Shown: positions 1 through 8,884 of the stretch, one piece after another
Numbering within the stretch: position 1 is the first letter of the stretch
How the letters are laid out: every line of letters begins with the position of its first letter
Assembly (NCBI GenBank): GCA_011525385.1
Contig: WTGF01000062.1
Coordinates: forward strand, 1-64,000
Direction: 5' to 3'
Origin: Chloroflexota bacterium
Lineage (GTDB): Bacteria; Chloroflexota; Anaerolineae; Aggregatilineales; Phototrophicaceae
Length of the DNA stretch: 64,000 nt
Position numbers and translations under genes: made by a program
Notes under the pieces: model-generated
What the model was told of the DNA's origin: nothing
What the model saw: only the letters and a program-made list of their open reading frames with translations
Database searches by the model: none

Positions 1-162
1 GTCAGTCCAATTTCCTACCATGTCAGTCGCCTCATTTTGATGCAATTGCCCTGCCTCATGTCAGTGGTCCAATGGGCTGAATGGACTGCAATGGACATAG
101 GATTCTGGCGTCGTATCACGTAGGATATGACAGGAATTGATTCAGTAAAGTGAGGCAGCAAT

Positions 163-1068
163 ATGGCAACAAACGGATACCAGCAGAACGGGAGCGAGAG
201 GGGCACGGACAAGGTCAAGCGCGGCTTGGCGCAGATGCTCAAGGGCGGCGTCATTATGGACGTCGTAACCCCGAAACAAGCCAGGATCGCCGAAGATGCC
301 GGCGCCTGCGCGGTGATGGCTTTGGAGCGCGTGCCGGCCGATATCCGCGTCCAGGGCGGCGTCGCGCGCATGAGCGACCCCGATATGATCGAGGGGATCA
401 TCAATGCCGTCAGCATCCCGGTCATGGCCAAAGCCCGCATTGGACACTTCGTTGAAGCGCAGATCCTGGAAGCGCTTGGCGTGGATTACATCGACGAGAG
501 CGAAGTGCTAACCCCGGCCGATGAAGAGCACCACATCAACAAATGGCAATTCACCGTCCCTTTCGTTTGTGGCTGCCGCAACCTGGGCGAAGCCTTGCGC
601 CGGATAAACGAAGGCGCCGCCATGATGCGCACCAAAGGCGAGGCGGGCACTGGTGATGTCGTCGAGGCTGTGCGCCACGCGCGTTCGGTCAATGGCGAGA
701 TCCGCCGCGTCAGCTGTATGGACGAAGACGAAATGTACAGCTATGCCAAGGATATTCGCGCGCCCTTCCACCTGGTCAAGGAGACTGCTGAGCTGGGACG
801 GCTGCCGGTCGTCAATTTCGCCGCTGGCGGCGTCGCCACCCCCGCCGATGCCGCGCTTATGATGCAGCTCGGCGTCGATGGCGTATTCGTGGGCAGCGGC
901 ATCTTCAAGAGCGGCAATCCGGAAAAACGAGCCAGGGCGATCGTCAAAGCTGTTACCCATTTCGAAGACCCGGAGATTCTGGCGGATGTCAGCCGCAATC
1001 TCGGCGAGGCCATGGTCGGGATCAACGTGACGCCGGAGGAAGTGATCCTGGGCAAGCGCGGCTGGTAA
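163..1068 (+). CDS. pdxS: Pyridoxal 5'-phosphate synthase subunit PdxS
   Basis: This 301-residue protein is the synthase half of the DXP-independent vitamin B6 pathway. It joins ribose 5-phosphate, glyceraldehyde 3-phosphate and ammonia into pyridoxal phosphate in the cytoplasm. The TIM-barrel family motifs are plain: [10 protein letters not shown] with the first Schiff-base lysine (K90) and TKGEAGTG with the second (K158), where most relatives have a Pro in place of that Ala. The C-terminal [11 protein letters not shown] phosphate loop is intact. Length matches the family (about 290-300). GAGG lies about 7 bases before the ATG. The glutaminase partner PdxT, normally next door, is absent from the window, so ammonia must come from a remote pdxT or from free ammonium. 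It stands alone ahead of a transporter operon. Confidence 0.97.
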   Translation: MATNGYQQNGSERGTDKVKRGLAQMLKGGVIMDVVTPKQARIAEDAGACAVMALERVPADIRVQGGVARMSDPDMIEGIINAVSIPVMAKARIGHFVEAQILEALGVDYIDESEVLTPADEEHHINKWQFTVPFVCGCRNLGEALRRINEGAAMMRTKGEAGTGDVVEAVRHARSVNGEIRRVSCMDEDEMYSYAKDIRAPFHLVKETAELGRLPVVNFAAGGVATPADAALMMQLGVDGVFVGSGIFKSGNPEKRARAIVKAVTHFEDPEILADVSRNLGEAMVGINVTPEEVILGKRGW

Positions 1069-1238
1069 GGTCCGCTCGCGCCAACAAATGCCACAAGAGC
1101 GCAATTTAGAGATTAAGCTCGCCCTTGTCTTGGGAACTTGACAGGGGCGTAGTCTGTACGCAGCGAATCCCTCGTCGCAGTCCCGCCGCCATCCGATGCT
1201 CGGACAGCGCAATTGATGCAAGCTTGCAACTTTTAAGT

Positions 1239-1250
1239 ATTGTTGACAAT
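1239..1250. promoter_or_regulatory. Palindromic operator candidate over the -35 box
   Basis: ATTGT at 1239-1243 and ACAAT at 1246-1250 form an inverted repeat around a 2-base centre, and the site covers the -35 element of the promoter at 1243-1271. Short dyads of this TTGT/ACAA type are typical of GntR/FadR-family repressors, so repression by a GntR-type regulator is a reasonable guess. No such regulator is encoded in the window. Confidence 0.4.
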
Positions 1251-1271
1251 CGCATAGCAGCGCGATATATT
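1243..1271 (+). promoter_or_regulatory. Sigma70-type promoter for the hydantoinase/transport operon
   Basis: TTGACA at 1243-1248 is followed after exactly 17 bases by TATATT at 1266-1271, a near-consensus housekeeping promoter. It would start transcription near 1278 and leave an untranslated leader of about 100 bases before the binding-protein ATG at 1376. The rest of the 307-base gap after pdxS (1069-1375) shows no convincing ORF or terminator. Confidence 0.75.
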
Positions 1272-1375
1272 CCCCCCAACAATTCGTGGAGAGTCCAGGC
1301 GTGCATGCTAGGCTGTGAATACGCGGGGCTCTGCCGGGTTTGCTTTGTTTTACAGAATGGTTAAGGAGCCAGAAA

Positions 1376-2938
1376 ATGCTGCAAAAGAAACGCGTGCTTT
1401 TAGCTGCAATCGCACTGGTATTGATTCTGATCCCCGCCAGTTCGGCGGATGTCGAATGGACCGGCGCCTTTGTTTTGGGTAGCTGCTGCGAGCCCAATTC
1501 CTTGGATCCGGCCGCGATGGGCATCTCGCAAACCGAGGGCTACGTGATCAACGCCATGTACGAGGGGCTAACCCAATATTCGCGCGAGGGCGAGATCGTG
1601 CCGCGCTTGGCGACGAGTTGGGAGATATCCGACGATGCCTTGACATATACGCTTTCGATACGGGAGGGCGTTCAGTTCCACGACGGCTCGACCCTGGATG
1701 CCGAAGCCGTCAAACTTTCGCTCGATCGGCACAAGGCGCTGGGAATGGGCAATCTGGGATTCATCCTCGCGCCGGTCGATTCGGTCACGGTCGTCGACGA
1801 CATGACCGTCGCCATTCAGTTGAACTCGGCGGACTTTCAATTTTGGGCCGGCCTGCCGCATATCAAGATCCTCAGCGCCCAAGCGCTGGCCGAGCACGAT
1901 ATGGACGGTGATATGGCCGGCGAATTCTTCCGCGAAAACGCCGTAGGAACGGGTCCCTATCAGCTAGCGCGCTGGGATCCCGGTCGTCAGACCGAAATGG
2001 AAGCCTTCCCGGATTACTGGGGTGGTTGGGACGGACCCCATATCGAGCGCTTCATCGCCCGCTATGGCCTGGATTACACCACGCGCCTGCTGCTGATGGA
2101 AGACGGCGAAGTTCATTTGATCGATTGGGCGGGCCTCTCCGATGTGCGCCGCGCCGCTACCAGCTCCGCCATCCACCTGAACTTCGGCAATCCGCTGCAA
2201 GCGTTCTACCACTTCATGAAGCAAGACGGTCCACTGGCAAACAAGCAAGTGCGTCAGGCGCTGTTGCACGCCTATCCCTACCAGGCCATGATCGAGGTCA
2301 TGGGCGGCTTCGCCGTACCCCTGACATCGCCGGCGCTGGCCGGGACGATCGGACATTGCGATGTCTTCGAGCCGGTGCAAGACCTTGACAAGGCCCGCGA
2401 ACTGCTGGCCGAAGCCGGTTATGCCGACGGCTTCAGCGTACGGCAGGCGTATCGCCACGCCAACGAACCGCGCCGCTTCGCGGCCGTGCTCTTCCAGGAA
2501 GCCCTGGCCGAGTTGAATATTGAAGTCGTCTTGGATGACATCCCCTGGGGCACATTCATCGACGCGCAGCGCAACTTCGATACCGCCTACGACATGAGCA
2601 GCCACTGGCTCAATATTCCAATTCCCTATGCCGGGGAGATGCTCTTCCGGCTCAATCACTCGGCGCTGATAGACACTGGCACGGGCAACTGGGCCTGGTA
2701 CAACAATCCTGATTTTGACGCCCTGTTGGAAGAGGCGCCGACGCTGGCGCCTGGCGACCCGCGCATCGACGAACTGCTTTGCGAGGCGCAGCAAATCCTG
2801 ATTGACGAAGCGGTCGTGATCCCGGTGATGCTGTCGCAATACATTGACTTGACGCATTCCTCAGTGCGCGGCTATCAGTACGATCCCTATGGCTTCCCGG
2901 GCGATTTGCATCCTTATGATATCTGGTTGGAAGGCTAG
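1376..2938 (+). CDS. ABC transporter solute-binding protein, peptide/nickel type
   Basis: This is an extracytoplasmic solute-binding protein of the SBP_bac_5 (DppA/OppA) family, about 520 residues. It captures peptides or similar small molecules for the permeases at 3014 and 8885. The ATG at 1376 is preferred over an upstream in-frame start at 1340 because AAGGAG (1363-1368) sits 7 bases before it and a Sec signal peptide starts there (MLQKKR, then a hydrophobic run ending near PASSA). No lipobox Cys is present. Family hallmarks include NSLDPA near the mature N-terminus, YEGLTQYS, and GVQFHDGS. The hydantoinase and racemase genes in the same operon suggest that the ligand is a cyclic amide, N-carbamoyl compound or peptide. 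This is inference. Confidence 0.92.
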   Translation: MLQKKRVLLAAIALVLILIPASSADVEWTGAFVLGSCCEPNSLDPAAMGISQTEGYVINAMYEGLTQYSREGEIVPRLATSWEISDDALTYTLSIREGVQFHDGSTLDAEAVKLSLDRHKALGMGNLGFILAPVDSVTVVDDMTVAIQLNSADFQFWAGLPHIKILSAQALAEHDMDGDMAGEFFRENAVGTGPYQLARWDPGRQTEMEAFPDYWGGWDGPHIERFIARYGLDYTTRLLLMEDGEVHLIDWAGLSDVRRAATSSAIHLNFGNPLQAFYHFMKQDGPLANKQVRQALLHAYPYQAMIEVMGGFAVPLTSPALAGTIGHCDVFEPVQDLDKARELLAEAGYADGFSVRQAYRHANEPRRFAAVLFQEALAELNIEVVLDDIPWGTFIDAQRNFDTAYDMSSHWLNIPIPYAGEMLFRLNHSALIDTGTGNWAWYNNPDFDALLEEAPTLAPGDPRIDELLCEAQQILIDEAVVIPVMLSQYIDLTHSSVRGYQYDPYGFPGDLHPYDIWLEG

Positions 2939-2962
2939 CTATCCGGACGCAGGGGCAGCTAA

Positions 2963-3004
2963 CGCGGAACGCGGCTCGCTCATCGGGCTGCGTTCCGCGC
3001 TTTT
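2963..3004 (+). terminator. Stem-loop between binding-protein and permease genes
   Basis: A perfect 10-bp inverted repeat (2963-2972 with 2990-2999), a 17-base loop and a short T run (3001-3004) form an intrinsic-terminator-like hairpin inside the operon. The weak T tract suggests partial termination or 3'-end protection rather than a full stop, so the binding protein would be made in excess of downstream products. Confidence 0.7.
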
Positions 3005-3013
3005 ACGATACTC

Positions 3014-4021
3014 ATGGGCAGGTTAATTCTTGAACGCCTTCTAACGCTGATTCTCAAGCTCTTTGGCATGGCGGTGATACTCTTCGTCGTTACGCAAGTC
3101 TTGCCTGCCGATCCCGCTGCCGTCGCGGCCGGCACCAACGCGCGCCCGGAACAAATCGAAAAACTTCGCGCCGAATTGGGCTTGGACAGGCCCTTCCACG
3201 AGCAATTCATCAGCTACATTTCCGGATTGGCTCGCGGCGACCTGGGCAAGTCGCTGTTGACGAGGCGGGCCGTCAGCGACGATCTGCGTTTGCGCTTCCC
3301 GGCGACGGCGGAGTTGGCGATTTTCTCCGGCGTGGTCATCGTCATTCTGGGCATCTCGATGGGCATCCTGGCAGCGGTTAACGCGGGCAGAACGCCCGAT
3401 ATGCTTATCCGAATGTTGGTTGTAGTGGGCATGGGCATACCGCCGTTTGTCCTGGCGCTTTTCTTGCAGCTCATCTTCGCCAAGGCGCTCGACTGGTTCC
3501 CGCTGGAAGGTCGCCTGCCGACCTTGATAGCGCCGCCGCCTCACGTGACCGGGCTTTACACCATCGACAGCTTGCTGGCCGGTCAATGGGATGTCTTCTG
3601 GTCGAGCGCGCAGCATTTGGTTTTGCCTGTGGCGGCCCTATCCCTGGGACGTCTTGCGGTTGGCGCGCGTTTCACCCGCAGCGGCATGCTCGAGACGCTT
3701 TCTCAACCTTATGTGCGCACGGCTCGCGCCAAGGGCTTGAACGAGAAAAGCGTCATTCTCCGTCATGCTTTTCGCAATGCGCTGATCCCTGTCGTCACCA
3801 TGTTGGGCATCCAAATCGGATTTCTCTTGAGCGGCGCGGTCCTGGTTGAGGTAGTCTTCACCTGGCCCGGATTGGGACGCTATGCCGTTGAGTCCGTAGT
3901 CTCGTTCGACTTTTACGCCGTCATCGGCGCGGCATTGGTCATCGCGGTGATATTTGTGGTCTCCAATACGATAGTGGACTTGCTCTATGTACAGTTGGAT
4001 CCGCGCATTCAACATCAATAG
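3014..4021 (+). CDS. ABC transporter permease, DppB/OppB type
   Basis: This 335-residue inner-membrane permease is one half of a peptide-type importer channel. It has an N-terminal membrane segment (LFGMAVILFVVTQVLPADP), then five further hydrophobic segments. The cytoplasmic EAA loop that contacts the ATPase reads RTARAKGLNEKSVILRHAFRNALIP, of which the core is ARAKGL...HAFRNALIP, as in DppB. It follows the binding protein after a hairpin. The start ATG lacks a clear Shine-Dalgarno site. Its expected partner permease C lies 4.9 kb downstream, beyond three hydantoinase/racemase genes, and no OppD/OppF-type ATPase is in this operon. The ATPases at 27024-29070, on the other strand, are the nearest candidates. 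Confidence 0.93.
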   Translation: MGRLILERLLTLILKLFGMAVILFVVTQVLPADPAAVAAGTNARPEQIEKLRAELGLDRPFHEQFISYISGLARGDLGKSLLTRRAVSDDLRLRFPATAELAIFSGVVIVILGISMGILAAVNAGRTPDMLIRMLVVVGMGIPPFVLALFLQLIFAKALDWFPLEGRLPTLIAPPPHVTGLYTIDSLLAGQWDVFWSSAQHLVLPVAALSLGRLAVGARFTRSGMLETLSQPYVRTARAKGLNEKSVILRHAFRNALIPVVTMLGIQIGFLLSGAVLVEVVFTWPGLGRYAVESVVSFDFYAVIGAALVIAVIFVVSNTIVDLLYVQLDPRIQHQ

Positions 4022-4225
4022 CCGCTCGGCGCGTAACCGGCGAAAAGGTTACAGTGCTCACTAACATTAGCAAGCCTTCTCGTCGCATGAGCGACGCGGT
4101 TTACAAAAACAGCCGCTCGGCGGCAGCGGATTTGGGCTACCGCACTTACACAAAATAATAAACTTGCTCGGCTACCGCAGATTGCGGTTCATTAAAAAGA
4201 GACAGCGCGCGATAAAGGACGCCCA
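4022..4225. other. Structured, repeat-containing intergenic leader
   Basis: This gap between the permease and hyuA carries a 12-base direct repeat (4020-4031 and 4111-4122), a second 10-base direct repeat (4135-4144 and 4170-4179) and three small hairpins: 4033-4038/4047-4052, 4081-4086/4091-4096 and 4174-4179/4183-4188. No ORF with a ribosome site is seen. It could be a processing or regulatory leader, or worn repeats. I cannot tell which. Confidence 0.4.
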
Positions 4226-6301
4226 ATGGGATACGAGCTTGGCTTTGACATAGGCGGTACATTTACCGATTTTGCTTTGCTCAATACAGACAGTGGAAAG
4301 CTCGACATCTTCAAGGTATTGACGACGCCGGATCATCCCGAAGCCGCCGCATTGCGCGGTTTGGAAGATCTGCTGCAAACATCCGGAATAAGCCATGATC
4401 AGTTGCTCAACTTGTTTCATGCCACGACCTTGGTGGCGAACTCGCTCATCCAGCATCGCGGCGCATTAGTCGGTTTATTGACAACTGCCGGCTTCCGCGA
4501 CATTTTGGAAATGAGAACGGAGCAGCGCTACGCCATTTATGATCTGTTCCTGCAATATCCGCCTCCGCTCAGCCCACGCTACTTGCGACGCGGCATCGGC
4601 GAACGCGTCGACCGCGATGGCCGGATACTGCAGCCGGTCTGCGAAGAAGACCTGCGCCATGCGCTGGCCGATTTCAAGGCGCAGGGCGTTGAAGCGATCG
4701 CCGTGTCCTGCCTGCATTCCTACCGCAATCCGAGCAACGAACGACGCATCGCGGAGCTCGTGCGTGAATGCTGGCCCGATGTCCCGCTGACGCTGTCCAG
4801 CGATATCGCGCCGGAGATTCGCGAATATGAGCGGACATCGACGGCCGTGGCCAACGCCTTCGTTTTGCCGCTGATGTACCGGTATTTGCAGACCATGCGC
4901 GACGAACTTGCCGCGTCCAGATTCAAAGGGAACTTTTATCTGATGCTCTCGTCGGGCAGCACAGCGCTGGCTTCCGCAGCTGCCGAACAACCTATTCGCC
5001 TGGTCGAATCGGGGCCGGCAGCCGGCGCGCTCGCTGCGGCCTATTTCGGTGGATTGGCGGCGCATGCCGATCTCATTTCCTTCGATATGGGCGGGACAAC
5101 CGCGAAAGTGGCGCTGGTTCACGACGGAAAACCGGCGATTGCTTCCAATCTGGAAGTAGCCCGAGTCAACCGATTCGCCAAGGGCAGTGGCTACCCGCTG
5201 CAATTTCCCACCGTCGATATCCTGGAAAGCGGCGCCGGCGGCGGCTCTATCGCCTGGGTCGATGATCTGGGTTTGCTCAAGGTCGGCCCACAAAGCGCGG
5301 GCTCGAGCCCGGGACCGGCAGCCTATGGCTTCGGAGGCACAGAACCGACCGTGACCGATGCGGATCTGGTCCTCGGCTATCTCAATCCCGATTACTTTCT
5401 TGGCGGCGAAATGGCGCTCGATGTGGCGGCGGCGGAACGGGCGCTGGGACCGATCGCCGAGACATTTTCCTGGACCCTGGTCGAAGCCGCCGATGCTATT
5501 CACAGGCTGGTCAACGAGAATATGGCGGCCTCAGCGCGCATCCACATTCTGGAAAAGGCGCGCGATCCGCGCAACTATGCCATGATCTGTTTCGGTGGCG
5601 CGGGACCTGTGCACGCCGCGGGGGTCGCCTCGATTTTGGGCAGTCCTGAAGTCGTCGTTGCGCCCGGGGCCGGCGTCGCATCCGCAATCGGCTTGTTGAT
5701 CGCGCCGGTCGCCTTTGACTTCGCTCATTCTTACCCGACCATGCTGGCAAATACGAATTGGGCGGTCGTCAAGGATCTCTTCAAGGACATGGAAACTCAG
5801 GGGCTGCAGATGCTTGATGACGCAGGCATTGGCGAAGACGATGTGCAAATCGAGCGAAGCGTTGACGGGCGCTTCCAAGGTCAATTACACGAGATCCAGG
5901 TTCCCCTGCCCCATGACCTGAGCACGATGGATGTTTCCGCCTTTATCCAGCGATTTAACGCGACTTACAAAGGACTATATCATTACGTGCCGGACCACAC
6001 GCCCATCGAACTTTTGACCTGGCGCAGCCGGGTATCCGGCGCGCGCGCGGCCATCAAACAGCAAACGCTCCCCGACGCCGGCACCGACCCCGCCCCGTCC
6101 TTCAAATGCGAGCGGCGCGCGTACTTTGCTGAAGCGGGTGGATTCGTCGACGCGCCGACTTTTGATCGCTATCGGCTGGGCCGGGGCATGACAATCGACG
6201 GTCCCGCGATCATTGAAGAGCGCGAATCGACGATTGTAGTACGCCCGGGCATGAACGCCTTCGTAGACGTATACGCAAATGTGCGCTTGCGTCTACGCTG
6301 A
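4226..6301 (+). CDS. hyuA: Hydantoinase/oxoprolinase subunit A (HyuA family)
   Basis: This 691-residue protein belongs to the ATP-dependent N-methylhydantoinase A / 5-oxoprolinase A family, which activates and opens cyclic amides with ATP together with the B subunit. The N-terminal GFDIGGTFTDFALL motif and the second ASKHA-type phosphate loop SFDMGGTTAKVALV are diagnostic, and FGGAGPVHA near residue 455 is also typical. Length matches stand-alone A subunits. The ATG at 4226 has AAAGGA about 6 bases upstream. HyuB is encoded two genes later with a racemase in between, which is the usual hydantoin cluster content. Exact substrate (hydantoin, N-methylhydantoin, oxoproline or similar) cannot be read from sequence. 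Confidence 0.93.
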   Translation: MGYELGFDIGGTFTDFALLNTDSGKLDIFKVLTTPDHPEAAALRGLEDLLQTSGISHDQLLNLFHATTLVANSLIQHRGALVGLLTTAGFRDILEMRTEQRYAIYDLFLQYPPPLSPRYLRRGIGERVDRDGRILQPVCEEDLRHALADFKAQGVEAIAVSCLHSYRNPSNERRIAELVRECWPDVPLTLSSDIAPEIREYERTSTAVANAFVLPLMYRYLQTMRDELAASRFKGNFYLMLSSGSTALASAAAEQPIRLVESGPAAGALAAAYFGGLAAHADLISFDMGGTTAKVALVHDGKPAIASNLEVARVNRFAKGSGYPLQFPTVDILESGAGGGSIAWVDDLGLLKVGPQSAGSSPGPAAYGFGGTEPTVTDADLVLGYLNPDYFLGGEMALDVAAAERALGPIAETFSWTLVEAADAIHRLVNENMAASARIHILEKARDPRNYAMICFGGAGPVHAAGVASILGSPEVVVAPGAGVASAIGLLIAPVAFDFAHSYPTMLANTNWAVVKDLFKDMETQGLQMLDDAGIGEDDVQIERSVDGRFQGQLHEIQVPLPHDLSTMDVSAFIQRFNATYKGLYHYVPDHTPIELLTWRSRVSGARAAIKQQTLPDAGTDPAPSFKCERRAYFAEAGGFVDAPTFDRYRLGRGMTIDGPAIIEERESTIVVRPGMNAFVDVYANVRLRLR

Positions 6302-6324
6302 GCGCGGGAAAGGAAGGACCCCGC

Positions 6325-7122
6325 ATGAGAATCTTGTGGATTGACCCAATCGTAGAAGACCAGCTCTATACCGACGCCTTGCAAACTGCCTTCGCCGCTT
6401 CCAGGCGACCCGATACGGAAGTGGACATCTTGTCCCTGCCCCCGGGGCCACGCCCGCGTCACCTGCGTTACCACGCTTACGAAGCCTTGGTCATGGCTGA
6501 TATCGTGACGGCGGTCTATCGTTTCGCCGACGACTATGATGGCTTTGTGATCGGCTGCTTTTATGATCTGGCGCTGCGCGAGGCGCGCGAAGTATCCGGC
6601 AGAGCCATTGTGACCGCGCCCTGCCAATCGTCATTGGCGATTGCCTCACATCTGGGAAACAGTTTTTCCGTGCTGGTGGGGGCCAGCAAAGCGATCGCCA
6701 AGATGAGCGAAAATATTCACAGCTACGGTTACGGCCATCGCCTGCGCTCAATGCGGCCGCTGAACATGAACGTGCTCGACTTTCAAGCGCAAGCCGGCCG
6801 CGCCCTGGAAGCCATGCTGCGCGAGGGCAGACGCGCCGTTGAAGACGATGGCGCCGAGGTCATCATCCTGGGCTGCAGCGCCGAAGTCGGCTTTCATCAA
6901 ACCTTGCAAGAAGAACTGGGTGTGCCGGTCATCGATTCGGCGCTGGCGCCCTTCAAATACGCGGAATTCCTGGCGGAAGCGGCGAAGCGCTTCGGCTGGC
7001 AGCCCAGCCGAAGATGGGGCAGCGAAGCGCCACCGCAAGGGGAAATCGAGCAATGGGGCCTTTTTCAAACAGACGAGCCGGAGCCAAGGACCTTGATCAA
7101 GAAGGAGATGCAGACGACATGA
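6325..7122 (+). CDS. Asp/Glu/hydantoin racemase family protein
   Basis: This 265-residue cytoplasmic protein has the two-thiol racemase architecture: Cys78 in GCFYD and Cys184 in ILGCSAE, the two catalytic cysteines that remove and return the alpha proton on opposite faces. The position between hyuA and hyuB fits a hydantoin racemase (HyuE-like), which would let both enantiomers enter the pathway. AAGGAAGGA lies just upstream of the ATG, and the stop overlaps the hyuB start (ATGA), implying translational coupling. The C-terminal 40 residues (from about 225) are an extra polar tail beyond the racemase fold. Other Asp/Glu racemase relatives such as maleate isomerase are possible. Confidence 0.85.
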   Translation: MRILWIDPIVEDQLYTDALQTAFAASRRPDTEVDILSLPPGPRPRHLRYHAYEALVMADIVTAVYRFADDYDGFVIGCFYDLALREAREVSGRAIVTAPCQSSLAIASHLGNSFSVLVGASKAIAKMSENIHSYGYGHRLRSMRPLNMNVLDFQAQAGRALEAMLREGRRAVEDDGAEVIILGCSAEVGFHQTLQEELGVPVIDSALAPFKYAEFLAEAAKRFGWQPSRRWGSEAPPQGEIEQWGLFQTDEPEPRTLIKKEMQTT

Positions 7123-8852
7123 GCGAAATCGACCCGCTGACGCTGGAAATCCTCTGGCAGCGCTTGATCACCGTCGCCGATCAAATGTCGACGACGCTGG
7201 CTCGGACGGCTTTCTCCACCACCATAACCGCCTCGAATGACTACGGCTGCGTTCTTATCGACGCCGATGCGCAGTGCATCGCGCATGCGCATCGCAGCTT
7301 GCCCATCTTCAATCGAACGATGCCCTACACCTGCAGCATCGTGCTGGAACAGTTCGGACGGGACAACATTCTGCCGGGCGATGTCTTCATTTCAAACGAT
7401 CCTTGGCAGAATGCCGGCCACCATCCCGATATCACTGTGATCACACCATTTTTCAAGAATGACGCTCTCGTAGGTTTCGCCGCCAGCATCGCGCATCATG
7501 CCGATGTCGGCGGCTCCATCGACACCAATCGCGTTACCGACAGCTACGAAGAAGGCCTGCTAATCCCGCTGGTGCGGCTCTATCAAGGCGGCGCGCTGAA
7601 CCAGACCGCCCTTGATTTCGTCGCTGCCAACGTGCGCTTGCCGACTGCCGTCATCGGCGACATCCACGCGCAAGCCGCCGCCAACCAGACCGGCGCCGAA
7701 CGCTGCCTGGCGCTGCTCGATGAATATGACCTGCCCGATCTGCGAGCGGTATCCCGCGAGATCCACGATCGCTCCGAAACTGCGATGAGAAGGGCAATCA
7801 GTTCTCTGCCTGACGGCATTTACCGATCCCAGGTGATCGTCGACGAGCTGGATCAGCCCCTGCAATTGGTCTGCGCGCTGGAAGTGCGCGGCGAGGAAAT
7901 CTACATCGACTTCAGCGGCACATCGCCACAGCAGCCTCGCGGCGGCATCAACGTGACCTTCACTTTTACGCATGGACAAATATCCTACGCCCTGAAAGCC
8001 ACCCTATTACCGGATGTGCCGGGAAATGACGGCTGCTATCGACCGATCCATGCCAGCGCGCCGCCCGGCTGCATCCTAAACGCGCAGCGACCGGCGTCAT
8101 GCAACCAGCGGCATCGCATCGGCGCGCACATATTTGGCGCTGTTCTGCGGGCCTTGGCCGAAGTCTTGCCCGATCGCGTGATCGCCGGTTCCGGATTTCT
8201 GGTGAGCACGCGCGTTTTCACGACCGCCGCGGAGGACGGCGCGGTGGAGCACTGCTATTTGTTCAGCGCGGGCGGCATGGGCGCCAATGCCCGCTCAAAC
8301 GGGATTTCGACCGTCCAGGTACCCGCGCTGGCCGGCGCGGTTCCAGTTGAGCTTTTCGAAATCACAGTACCGATCTTGACGCGCTGCCGCGAATTTATCA
8401 CCGATTCGGGCGGCGCCGGGCAGCGGCGCGGCGGTCTGGCGCAGCGCATGGAGCTAGGATTGCTGCCCAGCTTCGACGGTAGAGCGACTGTCGCCGTGCA
8501 TGCCGCCGGTCAACACGTTCCGCCATTCGGTTTGCATGGGGGCGGCGGCGGCATTTCCGCGGAAATACTGCGGGACGGGGCCGCGCTGACCCGCGCCGAG
8601 AAAGTCGCGGTCGCCAGCGCGCTTCCACTAAGGGATAGTGATATGACGGTCGGATTCGATACGGCTGCCGGCGGCGGTTACGGTTCGCCCCTGGAACGCG
8701 CATTTGAAGATGTGCAAGCGGACGTACGCGATGGTCTGGTTTCCCTGGAGCAAGCCGAGACGGTCTACGGCGTCATCCTTGAACCGCAGACCATCCAACT
8801 GGACAGGAAGGCATCCGAGGAAAAGCGCCGCCAACTGGCAAAGAGCAGTTAG
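7119..8852 (+). CDS. hyuB: Hydantoinase/oxoprolinase subunit B (HyuB family)
   Basis: This is the B subunit of the ATP-dependent hydantoinase/oxoprolinase, 577 residues. It partners HyuA at 4226. Family motifs visible are DPLTLEILWQRL at the N-terminus, SNDPWQNAGHHPDI (about residue 88), and the C-terminal glycine-rich FGLHGGGGG and GFDTAAGGGYGSPLER segments. The ATG at 7119 is chosen over an in-frame upstream start at 7014 because the protein family begins with this MSEIDPLT and a strong GAAGGAGAT ribosome site lies 10 bases before it. The start overlaps the racemase stop by four bases, so the three genes are co-translated. Confidence 0.93.
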   Translation: MSEIDPLTLEILWQRLITVADQMSTTLARTAFSTTITASNDYGCVLIDADAQCIAHAHRSLPIFNRTMPYTCSIVLEQFGRDNILPGDVFISNDPWQNAGHHPDITVITPFFKNDALVGFAASIAHHADVGGSIDTNRVTDSYEEGLLIPLVRLYQGGALNQTALDFVAANVRLPTAVIGDIHAQAAANQTGAERCLALLDEYDLPDLRAVSREIHDRSETAMRRAISSLPDGIYRSQVIVDELDQPLQLVCALEVRGEEIYIDFSGTSPQQPRGGINVTFTFTHGQISYALKATLLPDVPGNDGCYRPIHASAPPGCILNAQRPASCNQRHRIGAHIFGAVLRALAEVLPDRVIAGSGFLVSTRVFTTAAEDGAVEHCYLFSAGGMGANARSNGISTVQVPALAGAVPVELFEITVPILTRCREFITDSGGAGQRRGGLAQRMELGLLPSFDGRATVAVHAAGQHVPPFGLHGGGGGISAEILRDGAALTRAEKVAVASALPLRDSDMTVGFDTAAGGGYGSPLERAFEDVQADVRDGLVSLEQAETVYGVILEPQTIQLDRKASEEKRRQLAKSS

Positions 8853-8884
8853 AGCGCGTACGCTACCGACTAAAGGGAGGGGCG

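Noticed and set aside
1-162. Short repeats of TGTCAGT and TCCAAT/TGGAC in the first 110 bases
   Set aside because: They are too short and irregular to support a repeat or operator call, and the region is cut by the window edge.
508-1524. A 338-codon minus-strand frame over pdxS
   Set aside because: The opposite strand encodes an unmistakable PdxS, and the frame has no recognisable product.
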